Source of the DNA: Roseibacillus ishigakijimensis
GTDB lineage: Bacteria; Verrucomicrobiota; Verrucomicrobiia; Verrucomicrobiales; Akkermansiaceae
Direction of reading: 5' to 3'
NCBI RefSeq assembly: GCF_016595415.1
Contig: NZ_JAENIO010000010.1
Coordinates: forward strand, 33,268-97,267
DNA: 64,000 bases
Below the pieces are notes generated by a model. It did no database searches and was not told the DNA's origin. It was given only the letters and a program-made list of their open reading frames with translations. Every line of letters begins with the position of its first letter. Position 1 is the first letter of the stretch. Below, one piece after another: positions 1 through 7,611 of the stretch. The position numbers and the translations under genes are program-made.

Positions 1-61
1 TTTCGTCGAGTTCGAACGCAGTGATTTGGTCATCCAAGTAGGATTCCAGCACGCTGATCAT
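1..61 (-). CDS. 5' fragment of an unidentified protein, cut by the left edge
   Basis: An ATG on the minus strand at position 61 opens a frame that stays open to the window edge. It encodes about 20 residues, beginning MISVLESYLDD and rich in acidic residues. Nothing here identifies a family. The only support is an open frame with a proper ATG, lying upstream of and in the same direction as the small membrane protein at 196-663, so it could equally be chance. The 134 bases between this start and that gene's stop show no other gene. Confidence 0.3.
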   Translation of the reverse strand, partial: MISVLESYLDDQITAFELDE

Positions 62-195
62 TTCTGTTTCTGGCTACGCGATCAATCATCATGTTCCTGC
101 CGTTCAACCTAAACTGCGGCCATTCTAATCGAGAGAGCAGTCTGACCCCAGATAAAGAGCTTCCTCCCATGTTCTTTGTTCGGCTGCTTCCATTC

Positions 196-663
196 TCACG
201 CGTCCATCTCCCCTGCATTTTGAGCGTCACGAAAGAGAGCAATCTGATCGGGCTGCGAGCATTTTTGAAACTCGGGATGAGCGTCTAACCACTCGGTAAA
301 GATTCTCAATTCTCTGCGCGTCAAACTAGTCGCGGAATCAACTTCGTCGTCAGGATTGACAGCATGAACCGGAGGAATATGCGGTGAAGGCCCCTCTATC
401 GGCTGAAACATCAACCGGTCATGAATCCCCCGACCTCCGAACAATAAGTAACACCCCATCGCGGCAGGGGCTCCTACCGAGAAAAGGAAAGTGAGGACGA
501 AAGATAAATTCCCGCCAGACAAAGATGAGAGAAGCAAGTTCCCAGAAACCAGATTAGCGACAAGGAGTCCGACAAAAGTCAAAAAAGCTTGGAAGATCAA
601 GACGATACCGAAGGAACGAATGACCACCCAGCAGAGTTGATTTTTGGTCAGTGAATCCTTCAT
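196..663 (-). CDS. Small two-helix membrane protein, unknown function
   Basis: A 155-residue protein with two hydrophobic segments, at about residues 13-36 (FGIVLIFQAFLTFVGLL and onward) and 47-70, followed by a soluble tail of about 80 residues that ends in an amphipathic helix (REL RIFTEWLDAHPEF). I chose the ATG at 663 because the only upstream start is a TTG at 711 that adds a polar stretch before the first helix. No family was recognised. An inner-membrane location is inferred from the two helices. The gene is transcribed away from the phosphodiester glycosidase at 907, across a 243-base spacer with no clear promoter boxes. Confidence 0.6.
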   Translation of the reverse strand: MKDSLTKNQLCWVVIRSFGIVLIFQAFLTFVGLLVANLVSGNLLLSSLSGGNLSFVLTFLFSVGAPAAMGCYLLFGGRGIHDRLMFQPIEGPSPHIPPVHAVNPDDEVDSATSLTRRELRIFTEWLDAHPEFQKCSQPDQIALFRDAQNAGEMDA

Positions 664-906
664 TTCAATGACACATTTGATAACGTCACTCTCACCGACC
701 TCACAAGACAAAAAACGAATAAACGGTTAGCCTTCCGCCGGGCGATGCAAAAGTGGTGATAGCGGAATGATTTCCAATCCTCCGGGATTGCTTGGGCGTG
801 ATCCGTGCGGTCAGCAGGGCAGCTCGGCCCCCGCATGCCATGCAGGCCATTTTGTCACTTGCAGAGTCTTGCCCTGGGGGTTGGCCCGGGTTGCACTTCC
901 CCCAAT

Positions 907-1782
907 ATGCGCCGTATCCTGCTCTTTCCTCTCACGCTTCTTCTTTTCTCCACCCTCTCGCCCGCAGAGCCGTCGACCACTCTCGCCCCTCCCGCAGCCA
1001 ACAGTTCCGGGTCCTGGTCGCCGCTCTATCACGGCGTCGCCATTCGCCACGATCGGCGTGAAGAGCCCCGCCTCCTCCGCATCACCACGGTGCGGGTCGA
1101 TTTGGCGGCAGAAGGCGTGGAACTCTTTGTCACCCCGGGAAATGGCGACCAACCCAAGGAAGACCACTTGCGGCGGACGAGCTCCTTTCTGGAAGAATTC
1201 GACCTGGAGGTCGCACTCAATGCCACGGGCTTTCATCCGGTGGCGGCAGAAGGCACGGCGGTCGACATCATCGGACTCTCGCTCTCGGAGGGCGAAGTCG
1301 TCAGCGAAGTGCAGCGCGACGCGCCCGTCTTTTATCTTGATGCCAAGGGAAAAGCACGCATCACGGCCGCGCCCTTCGCCCCGGGACAATTCGCAGGGGC
1401 CAGGCTGGCGGTGCAGGGCTGGTATGGAGCCAAAGGGATGCTCCTCGATGAGGGCGAGGTCGTCACCGAGGCCGTGGATGTGCATCCCCGCTCGGCCCTC
1501 GGCGTCGACCGCGAGGGACGCTTCGTCTATCTGGTGACTTTTGACGGACGGCGCAAGGGCTACAGCCTGGGAGCGGACCTGCCGGAGATGGCGCGGTTTT
1601 TCCAAGAATTGGGCTGCTGGCAAGCCATGAATCTCGATGGTGGCGGCTCGACCACCCTGGTGGTGAAAGATCCAGTCAGTGGAGAGGCCACCTTTGCCAA
1701 CCGCCCCTCGGGGAGCGGGGAACGGGCAGTGGGCAACCACCTCGGGGTGCAGGCGGTGCCCGAGGCAAAGACCGGGCACTAA
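907..1782 (+). CDS. Secreted phosphodiester glycosidase family protein (NAGPA-like)
   Basis: A 291-residue protein that starts with a signal peptide (MRRILLFPLTLLLFSTLSPA) and carries one NAGPA-type domain. The most diagnostic stretch is near the C terminus, NLDGGGSTTLVV, the conserved glycine-rich loop of phosphodiester glycosidases (the fold of the mammalian N-acetylglucosamine-1-phosphodiester alpha-N-acetylglucosaminidase). A preceding ALNATGF segment also fits. Bacterial members are secreted and are thought to act on phosphodiester-linked sugars in polysaccharides or wall polymers; the substrate here is unknown. The frame is open further upstream, but the signal peptide decides for the ATG at 907. 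Its stop overlaps the stop of the convergent small gene on the other strand. Confidence 0.85.
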   Translation: MRRILLFPLTLLLFSTLSPAEPSTTLAPPAANSSGSWSPLYHGVAIRHDRREEPRLLRITTVRVDLAAEGVELFVTPGNGDQPKEDHLRRTSSFLEEFDLEVALNATGFHPVAAEGTAVDIIGLSLSEGEVVSEVQRDAPVFYLDAKGKARITAAPFAPGQFAGARLAVQGWYGAKGMLLDEGEVVTEAVDVHPRSALGVDREGRFVYLVTFDGRRKGYSLGADLPEMARFFQELGCWQAMNLDGGGSTTLVVKDPVSGEATFANRPSGSGERAVGNHLGVQAVPEAKTGH

Positions 1783-1982
1783 CGGGTGAGAAGCTGCTCG
1801 CGGCAACAGGAGGCCTCAGCCGGAGGGGTGGCGGCCTTTTTCTTACGGCGGACGATTTGCTCCGCGTAGTAGGCGCAGCCGAAGGGCTGGTAGCGGACGA
1901 AGCGCCAGAGAGCGGGCAGGGCTTGCAGGAAGGGCGAGATCTTCTGGCGGAAAGAACGGGGAGTGGGTTTGTTTGCTGTCAT
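1779..1982 (-). CDS. Small basic hypothetical protein
   Basis: A 67-residue, strongly basic protein (sequence features WRFVRYQPFGCAYYAEQIVRRKKK). It converges on the phosphodiester glycosidase with a four-base overlap of stop codons. The ATG at 1982 is used; an in-frame GTG lies two codons upstream at 1988. It has no signal peptide and no membrane helix. The family is not recognised. The compact aromatic and arginine-rich core and the tail-to-tail fit with its neighbour argue for a real gene, but small size makes this uncertain. Confidence 0.45.
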   Translation of the reverse strand: MTANKPTPRSFRQKISPFLQALPALWRFVRYQPFGCAYYAEQIVRRKKKAATPPAEASCCREQLLTR

Positions 1983-2053
1983 CCCCACGAAATTGCCGGA
2001 AAATTCGCAGCATGCACAGAGGCAGAGAATAAGAAAATTGAGCAGATCAGTTC

Positions 2054-2091
2054 ATCTGTCATGGTCTCTTTCGGTCAAAACTGTATCTGTC
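2054..2091 (+). promoter_or_regulatory. Possible MocR operator (direct repeats)
   Basis: Two copies of ATCTGTC, at 2054-2060 and 2085-2091, lie 31 bases apart (about three helical turns) and end 32 bases before the MocR start codon. Direct repeats at helical spacing upstream of the regulator's own gene are typical of MocR-family autoregulation. That part is family knowledge; the assignment here is inference from spacing alone. Confidence 0.3.
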
Positions 2092-2122
2092 CTTTCCTGG
2101 TTTTTGGCGTTATGCTGGGAGC

Positions 2123-3559
2123 ATGAACGCTGCTCCCGAGAAGCCGACCTATCGCCAGTTGGCGGATGATTTGCAAAAGCTAATCGAGAGCAAGACGCTG
2201 CGGCTGAATGACCGCATGCCCTCCCTGCGCAAGTTGGCGCGGGACCGTGGGGTCAGCTTGACCACGGTGCAGAGCGCCTACGAGGTGCTGGAGAGCCGGG
2301 GGCTCATCGAGGCCCGGCCGCGATCAGGCTTTTTCGTCTCCCCCTGTGTCTGCAACGGCGAGCGCCTTCCCAGCATGCCACAGCGGAGCCACCAGCGGGC
2401 CGCCACCGTGGAACGCCCGGACTTTTACGAAGAGGTGATGACGGCGATCAATGATCCCGAGATCATTCCGCTGGGCTGCGCCATTCCCAGCGATGAGGTC
2501 TATCCGGAGAAAACCCTCTCCCGCCTCTCCAATGCCGCCATCCGCCAGCAGGGCGCCAAGGCCTTCCGCTACACCATCTGCCCCGGCCGGGCCGATCTCC
2601 GCCACCAGATCGCCCTGCGCCTGCTCCGATCGGGCGCTACAGTGAGCGAAAACGAAGTGATCACCACCACCGGAGCCACTGAGGCCGTAGTGGTCGCCCT
2701 TTCCGCCGTCACCAGGCCCGGCGACCTGGTGGCGGTGGAGATGCCCACCTTTTTCGGCATTCTCCGCATCATCGAGGCCCTCAACCTGAAAGTGGTGGAA
2801 GTGCCGGTATGCCCCATCCAGGGCATGAACATGGACTTTCTCGATGAGGTCACCACGCAGCACGACATCAAGGCCTGCATCGTGCAACCGAACTTCCAGA
2901 ATCCTACCGGAGCAGTGATGGGCCGGGCCGACCGCGAGCGCCTCGCCACCCTGGCGCAAGAGCGGGAATTCGCCATCATCGAGGACGATCTCTACGGCGA
3001 TCTGGTCTACGAAGGCAAACGCCCCACCTCCCTGCTGGCCCACGACAAGGGCGGGCGCGTGATCCACTGCGGCGGGGTTTCCAAGACCCTTTCACCCGGC
3101 CTGCGGGTGGGCTGGCTGGTGAGCAAGCATTACTACCGCGATCTCATCGCGGTGAAGAGCGTATCCTTCAGCGCGAGCTCCACGCTCTCGGAGATGACGG
3201 TGGCCAGCTTCCTCGCCGACGGAGGATTCGACCGCCATCTGCGCAAGATCCGGCAGATTTACCAGGATCAATCGATGAAGATGCGCGACGAGGTCTTTGC
3301 CGCCTTCCCCGAGGGCACCCGGGTCAATGCTCCCACCGGCAGCTTCATTCTCTGGGTGCAACTGCCCCGTCAATACGACAGCGAGCGCTTGGCCAAGGAC
3401 GCCCTTTCAGAAGGGATCAGCCTGGCGCCGGGCACCATCTTCACCGCCTCCGACTCGCTCCGCAACTGTCTGCGCCTCAATTGCGGCTACGCCTCCGATG
3501 AGCGCATCCCAAAGGCCATCCGACGGTTGGGGGAGTTGTTGCGCGCGCAGGAGAAATAA
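2123..3559 (+). CDS. MocR-family regulator (GntR winged helix fused to class I aminotransferase fold)
   Basis: A 478-residue cytoplasmic regulator. Residues 8-72 form a GntR-type winged helix (PSLRKLARDRGVSLTTVQSAY recognition region). Residues about 115-470 form a fold-type I aminotransferase domain, with NPTG at 260-263, an EDDLYGDL segment and the PLP-binding lysine K321 in GGVSKTLSPG. MocR proteins use PLP or a derivative as effector and usually control a neighbouring transport or vitamin B6/amino-acid gene. The gene directly downstream, 22 bases away, encodes a 64-residue membrane protein and is the obvious candidate partner. The ATG at 2123 places the HTH at the expected distance from the N terminus. 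Confidence 0.92.
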   Translation: MNAAPEKPTYRQLADDLQKLIESKTLRLNDRMPSLRKLARDRGVSLTTVQSAYEVLESRGLIEARPRSGFFVSPCVCNGERLPSMPQRSHQRAATVERPDFYEEVMTAINDPEIIPLGCAIPSDEVYPEKTLSRLSNAAIRQQGAKAFRYTICPGRADLRHQIALRLLRSGATVSENEVITTTGATEAVVVALSAVTRPGDLVAVEMPTFFGILRIIEALNLKVVEVPVCPIQGMNMDFLDEVTTQHDIKACIVQPNFQNPTGAVMGRADRERLATLAQEREFAIIEDDLYGDLVYEGKRPTSLLAHDKGGRVIHCGGVSKTLSPGLRVGWLVSKHYYRDLIAVKSVSFSASSTLSEMTVASFLADGGFDRHLRKIRQIYQDQSMKMRDEVFAAFPEGTRVNAPTGSFILWVQLPRQYDSERLAKDALSEGISLAPGTIFTASDSLRNCLRLNCGYASDERIPKAIRRLGELLRAQEK

Positions 3560-3581
3560 GCTACCAAGAGAACATCCCCTC

Positions 3582-3776
3582 ATGGATGCCCTTTTCTCCT
3601 GCTCCCTGGCCTTTGGCGGACTCTTCACCTTCGCTTTCAGCATGGGTTGGATCGTGCCTCTCGTTGCCGCCGTGCAAGAGGAGCGAATAAAGCGGCCCCA
3701 GTTGGAAGGGCTCGCCGCCTTCTCCCTCACTTTCATCACGGGCACCCTGACGGCGGGCTCCTTCTTTCTCTTCTAA
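3582..3776 (+). CDS. Small two-helix membrane protein downstream of MocR
   Basis: A 64-residue protein with two hydrophobic helices (about residues 3-27 and 45-63) separated by a charged loop, VQEERIKRPQLEG. It starts 22 bases after the MocR stop, so co-transcription is likely. A purine-rich AAGAGAA lies about 12 bases before the ATG. The frame is open further upstream inside mocR, but only this start gives a coherent protein. Function unknown; the position suggests it belongs to the MocR regulon, either as target or as a small transporter-associated protein. Its stop overlaps that of the convergent DUF1428 gene by four bases. Confidence 0.65.
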   Translation: MDALFSCSLAFGGLFTFAFSMGWIVPLVAAVQEERIKRPQLEGLAAFSLTFITGTLTAGSFFLF

Positions 3777-4132
3777 AAAGTCACCAGAGCCTCGAAGCCG
3801 CCAAAAGCCATGCGCTTGCAGTCGAAAGGCATCTCCTCGTTCTCGCTTTCCTTGATGCGCGGATCAGCCATCACCTTGGCATTGACCTCGTCGCGATGCG
3901 CGCGGGAGCGGTAACAGATCCAGGCAAAGACCACCGTCTCCCCCTCCCGGGCTTGCGCGAGCTGGGGAAAGCTCACCATCTCGGCCGAGCCCGCATCCTC
4001 CAGCACGGTCTCGCGATACTCGAGGGCCCCGTGCTCCATCCAGACCCTCCCCGCTTTTTCCGAGAGAAGGCGATACTCCGCCAGCTTGTCCTGCGGCACG
4101 GGAATGACAAAACCGTCAACGTAAGGTTTCAT
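3773..4132 (-). CDS. DUF1428 family protein
   Basis: A 119-residue cytoplasmic protein of the DUF1428 family, close to the usual length of about 117. Diagnostic features are the N-terminal MKPYVDGFVIPVP, the central FAWICYRSRAHRDEVNAKVM and the terminal MPFDCKRMAFGGFEALV. The fold is an alpha/beta ferredoxin-like dimer of unknown activity. The ATG at 4132 matches family starts; the frame extends upstream but without family sequence. It lies 11 bases downstream of the VOC-family gene, the same pairing seen in many bacteria, so the two are probably one transcript. Confidence 0.88.
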   Translation of the reverse strand: MKPYVDGFVIPVPQDKLAEYRLLSEKAGRVWMEHGALEYRETVLEDAGSAEMVSFPQLAQAREGETVVFAWICYRSRAHRDEVNAKVMADPRIKESENEEMPFDCKRMAFGGFEALVTF

Positions 4133-4143
4133 GGGCACGCTGG

Positions 4144-4581
4144 TCAGGCTTGGGCTTCTCCTTCCGGCTCCACGTTGATCATCCACTTCATCTTGAAGCG
4201 GTCCTGCAACAGGCCGAAGCATGGCGACCAGAAGGTTTCGGCCAAGGGCATCTCGACTTCTCCCCCTGCGGCCAGCTGGTCGAAGACCTCCCGGGCTTCC
4301 GCCACGCTCGCCGGATTCAGGCTCAAGGCAAAGCCCGCGAAGGCGGGAGCGGGCTCCCCCTCGCAGCAGGAATCCGAGGCCATCACGAGCGAATCGCCAA
4401 TCTTGAAGCTGGCGTGCATGACCTTGTCCGCGATAGCCTCGCCATCGACCCCGGGAGGTAGGGGATCGGGACAGTCGCGGAACTTCGAGATCATCTCGAT
4501 TTCCGCCCCAAGGACTTGCTGGTAAAAGGACAGCGCCTCTTCACAAGTGCCATCGAAAAACAGGTAAGGGTGGGTATTCAT
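4144..4581 (-). CDS. VOC family protein (PhnB / 3-demethylubiquinone methyltransferase-like)
   Basis: A 145-residue member of the vicinal-oxygen-chelate (glyoxalase/PhnB) superfamily. It opens with HPYLFFDGTCEEALSFYQQV and ends with FGLLQDRFKMKWMINVE, both standard for the PhnB-like subgroup. There is no sign that it acts on phosphonates; this subgroup has no assigned reaction in general, so the call is structural. It is the first gene of a probable two-gene transcript with the DUF1428 protein, 11 bases downstream. Confidence 0.9.
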   Translation of the reverse strand: MNTHPYLFFDGTCEEALSFYQQVLGAEIEMISKFRDCPDPLPPGVDGEAIADKVMHASFKIGDSLVMASDSCCEGEPAPAFAGFALSLNPASVAEAREVFDQLAAGGEVEMPLAETFWSPCFGLLQDRFKMKWMINVEPEGEAQA

Positions 4582-4727
4582 GGTTCGGTATCAGGAGCGG
4601 AAAAAGGAGCCCCCGGACAAACCCGGCAAGCTTCTTTTTCCTTCTCCTCTCCTAGCGGAAAAGAGGAGCGGGCGGAAGAAGAACTCTCCCGCCACGGAGC
4701 CTTTTTTTCTCCCCGGCAACTGAGCCA

Positions 4728-5363
4728 TCAGAGAGAATCCAATTCGCCCCATTTTCCCCGGGAATGGGAGAGGAGTCCGTGGTTTCGCCCAAGCCAGAGC
4801 CCCCCCACGAATCCACAGAGATGGGCCTCCCACGAAACCCCCGCCTCGCTGGGCAAAACGCCCCAAACCATTCCGCCGTAGACGAGAGCAATGAAGATCC
4901 CCGCCGCGATCCAGGCGGGCTTGCGCTCGGTCCAGGCCCGCATCAAAAGGTAGCCGAAGTAGCCGTAAATCAATCCGCTCGCGCCAATGTGCACACTGCC
5001 CCCGCGACCGATGAGCCAGGTGCCCAGCCCGCTGAGCAGCACCAGCCAAAAGGTGGTCGCCAGAAAGCGCCGCCCCTCCGCCACCAGCACGAAAAATCCC
5101 AAGCCCACGAAAGCGACGGTGTTGTTGATCAAATGGAGCCAATTGCCGTGGAGCCAGGGGGAGGTGATCACCCCCACGAGGCCCCGGGGCTGGCGGGGCC
5201 AAATGCCGAGAGCATCGAGGGGAAAGCCGAAAAAATGAAAGACCTGATCAGCCACCTCGACCAGCCAAGCGAGAACCACAAGAGTCAGGATAAGGCCGCA
5301 GCCGGGCCGGGAAAGCCGACGGGAAGAGCTGGTGGAGCGCAGAGTGGAGGAATCCCAAGCCAT
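4728..5363 (-). CDS. Rhomboid family intramembrane serine protease
   Basis: A 211-residue polytopic membrane protein with the rhomboid active-site signature. It has the oxyanion-helix motif HGNWLHLINN (H77, N80/N81), the catalytic serine S129 in GASGLIYG and the catalytic histidine H181 in WEAHLCGFVGG. Six to seven hydrophobic segments surround these motifs. It should cleave membrane helices of unknown substrates in the inner membrane. The ATG at 5363 is chosen because upstream in-frame starts would run into the divergent lipoprotein gene at 5428. The 146 bases after the gene hold nothing recognisable. Confidence 0.9.
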   Translation of the reverse strand: MAWDSSTLRSTSSSRRLSRPGCGLILTLVVLAWLVEVADQVFHFFGFPLDALGIWPRQPRGLVGVITSPWLHGNWLHLINNTVAFVGLGFFVLVAEGRRFLATTFWLVLLSGLGTWLIGRGGSVHIGASGLIYGYFGYLLMRAWTERKPAWIAAGIFIALVYGGMVWGVLPSEAGVSWEAHLCGFVGGLWLGRNHGLLSHSRGKWGELDSL

Positions 5364-5427
5364 TTCGCAGCGAGCATTATCCAGCTGGGGAATTGTCGCA
5401 CTGAAAAAATGTGCCAGACTTTTCTCC

Positions 5428-6189
5428 ATGAGCAAGGCCCTCCTCGTCATCCTCCCCTTCCTCCTTCTCGCCTGTGCCAGCCCCTCACAGGAGGCCGGGA
5501 GCCAGCCAGAGACCTTCAACGCCCTCACCCTCGCGGCCCTGCGGGAAATGCCCTCCGGCGGAGCCTACTCCGGGACCGATGCCACCAAGAACAAGCTCGT
5601 CCTCGCCTGCCGGGCTGAAGGCGCGGACCTCGTCTTCACCCCCTCGGCAGCCCGGCCGAGCTTTTGCTCCGGGGCGACTTATCTCGTCTTCTTGAGAGCG
5701 GCGGAAGAGGCGGGCGTGCTCACCCCGGCAGTGGCACAAGCCCTGGTCGTTCAGCCCGACCAACAGGACGGACACGGGGTCTTCGGCCGCTGGAATGCCA
5801 ATGGGCCCGGCTGTGCCAAATTGATCGCCGATCTCGGCGCCGGGATGAATTTCACCAGCTGGGAGGAGGCTCGCCCGGGCGATTTTCTCAAAATCTGGTG
5901 GACCGAGGCAATCGGCGGGCGCGAGCGCGGCCACCACGTGGTCTACCTCGGGCACGACGCGCATTCGGTGCGCTTCTGGTCGAGCAACCAGCCCGCTGGA
6001 TATGGCGAGAAAACCATTCCCCGCGAGCAATGCCGCCGCTTGCTTTTCACCCGCCTCACTCAGCCGGCCCGCCTCCAGCAGGTCACCCGGTTACCGGCGA
6101 CCGACGAATGGCTGGCGCGCATGCTGCGGGAGGATTTTACCTGGCAAGAAGTGGTCGAGAAGTGTCACGTGCAGAGGGTGGCGAATTGA
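5428..6189 (+). CDS. Putative lipoprotein with NlpC/P60-like cysteine-histidine pattern
   Basis: A 253-residue exported protein whose signal sequence ends in a lipobox, LLLACAS, with Cys16 as the lipidation site. The mature part has an FCSGATYLVF segment and, about 100 residues later, GHHVVYLG. This Cys-then-His arrangement resembles NlpC/P60-type amidohydrolases that trim peptidoglycan, but the similarity is by motif only and weak. The ATG at 5428 is fixed by the signal peptide. It is transcribed divergently from the rhomboid gene with 64 bases between starts, so the two may share a control region. Confidence 0.65.
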   Translation: MSKALLVILPFLLLACASPSQEAGSQPETFNALTLAALREMPSGGAYSGTDATKNKLVLACRAEGADLVFTPSAARPSFCSGATYLVFLRAAEEAGVLTPAVAQALVVQPDQQDGHGVFGRWNANGPGCAKLIADLGAGMNFTSWEEARPGDFLKIWWTEAIGGRERGHHVVYLGHDAHSVRFWSSNQPAGYGEKTIPREQCRRLLFTRLTQPARLQQVTRLPATDEWLARMLREDFTWQEVVEKCHVQRVAN

Positions 6190-6207
6190 GAGATGAGGCC
6201 TTTTGGT

Positions 6208-6296
6208 ATTTGGACAGAATGAACGGAATGAAACAGAATTTTTTCTCTGATAAATTGCCTGGGATTTGGACAGGATTGACCGGATGAGACAGGATT
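6208..6296. repeat. Two copies of a 33-bp imperfect direct repeat
   Basis: Copies at 6208-6240 and 6264-6296 both begin ATTTGGACAG and are built from short GACAGAAT/GGATGA-type units at about 11-12 base spacing. They agree at about 26 of 33 positions. They lie in the 291-base gap between the lipoprotein and the aldo/keto reductase. Similar GGACAGGAT-type iterated tracts are scattered in intergenic regions of many environmental bacteria (recollection, not searched here). No gene was found in this gap. Confidence 0.7.
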
Positions 6297-6480
6297 CCAA
6301 TTTCCGCGTTGTCAATCGGTTGCGATGCCCGCAGCACGCCCTCTTTCCGCCTCGAACTTGCAAACCTGAACCTCGCCCCTTTGACCAGGTGGATCTTTTC
6401 ATGCGTATAACCCTAAAACCCCGACCTCAATTTGCCCCTTCCTGCTTGCAACGGGAACGAGCGAGGGCGAGTCTGATGGC

Positions 6481-7494
6481 ATGAAACAACGTCGATTGGG
6501 AGGAAGCGGCATCGTAGTGAGCGAGATTTGCCTGGGCACGATGACCTTTGGCACGCAAGCCGACAAGGCGGAGAGCTTTCGCATCATGGACCACGCGGTG
6601 GAGGCCGGGGTCGATTTCTTTGACACCGCCGAGGTCTACCCCGTCCCGCCCACTGCCGAGCTGGCCGGCCTGACCGAGGAATGGGTGGGCAATTGGATGA
6701 AGGACAAGCCCCGGGAAAGCCTCATCATTGCCACCAAAATCGCGGGGGCGGCCCACGGCTGGTTCAATCCCCCCATCCGCCACGGCAAGGCCGCGCTTGA
6801 TCGGGTCCATCTCCGCCGCGCGCTGGAGGGCTCCCTGCGGCGTCTGGGCACCGATTACATCGACCTTTACCAAGTGCACTGGCCCGACCACGGGATGAGG
6901 GCGGAGGACACCCTTGAGGAGCTCGACAACTTTGTCCGCCAAGGGAAAGTGCGTGCCATCGGCATCAGCAACGAGGACTCCTACGGTCTCATGAAGGGTC
7001 TCTGGACCAGTGATGTGCACGGCTACGCCCGCTACGACACCATTCAGAACAACTTCTCGCTCAACAATCGCCGGGCCGAGGACGAGCTGGCAGAGGTCTG
7101 TCGGCGGGAAAACGTGAGCCTCCTGCCCTATTCCCCGCTGGCGGGCGGCGTGCTGAGCGGCAAATACAATGCCGGCACCCCCGAGGGCGCCCGCTTCACC
7201 GCCTACCTCAAAGCCGGCCCCCGGCAGGCCAAGATGGCGGAACGCTTTGTCAACGAGCACTCTCTGGAGAGCACCCGCCGCTTTATCGAAATCGGGGAAA
7301 AGGCCGGGCTCGATCCGGTCACCCTCGCCACCGCGTGGAGCAAGCAGCACGACTTCGTGGCCTCCACCATCATCGGAGCCAGCAAGGCGGAACAGCTCAC
7401 CCCCATCCTCGCCGCCGCCGGGCTGCAGCTCAGCGAGGAAGTCCTCGCCGAAATTGACCAGGTGAGCGAAGAGATTCGCTACCCCATGGGCTGA
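6481..7494 (+). CDS. Aldo/keto reductase (Tas-like)
   Basis: A 337-residue NADP-dependent oxidoreductase of the aldo/keto reductase superfamily. The catalytic tetrad is visible: D48 and Y53 in FFDTAEVY, K86 in IIATKIAG and H133 in LYQVHWPDH. The late PYSPLAGGVLSGKY and STIIGASKAEQL segments belong to the nucleotide-binding half of the barrel. Overall layout and length match the E. coli Tas subgroup, whose physiological substrates are poorly defined. The ATG at 6481 begins with the standard N terminus MKQRRLGGSGIVVS. It is followed after 117 bases by the RG-rich protein gene in the same direction. Confidence 0.93.
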   Translation: MKQRRLGGSGIVVSEICLGTMTFGTQADKAESFRIMDHAVEAGVDFFDTAEVYPVPPTAELAGLTEEWVGNWMKDKPRESLIIATKIAGAAHGWFNPPIRHGKAALDRVHLRRALEGSLRRLGTDYIDLYQVHWPDHGMRAEDTLEELDNFVRQGKVRAIGISNEDSYGLMKGLWTSDVHGYARYDTIQNNFSLNNRRAEDELAEVCRRENVSLLPYSPLAGGVLSGKYNAGTPEGARFTAYLKAGPRQAKMAERFVNEHSLESTRRFIEIGEKAGLDPVTLATAWSKQHDFVASTIIGASKAEQLTPILAAAGLQLSEEVLAEIDQVSEEIRYPMG

Positions 7495-7611
7495 CTGATG
7501 CCCGCTCATCCCGGCCCACAGCCCCCCTTGGCGACCTGCCTCGAGTGGAAATTTTCGTTTGAGAAAGGTTGGTCAACGCCCGGATTTCTGGTAGCCAAGG
7601 GCCCAACAGCT

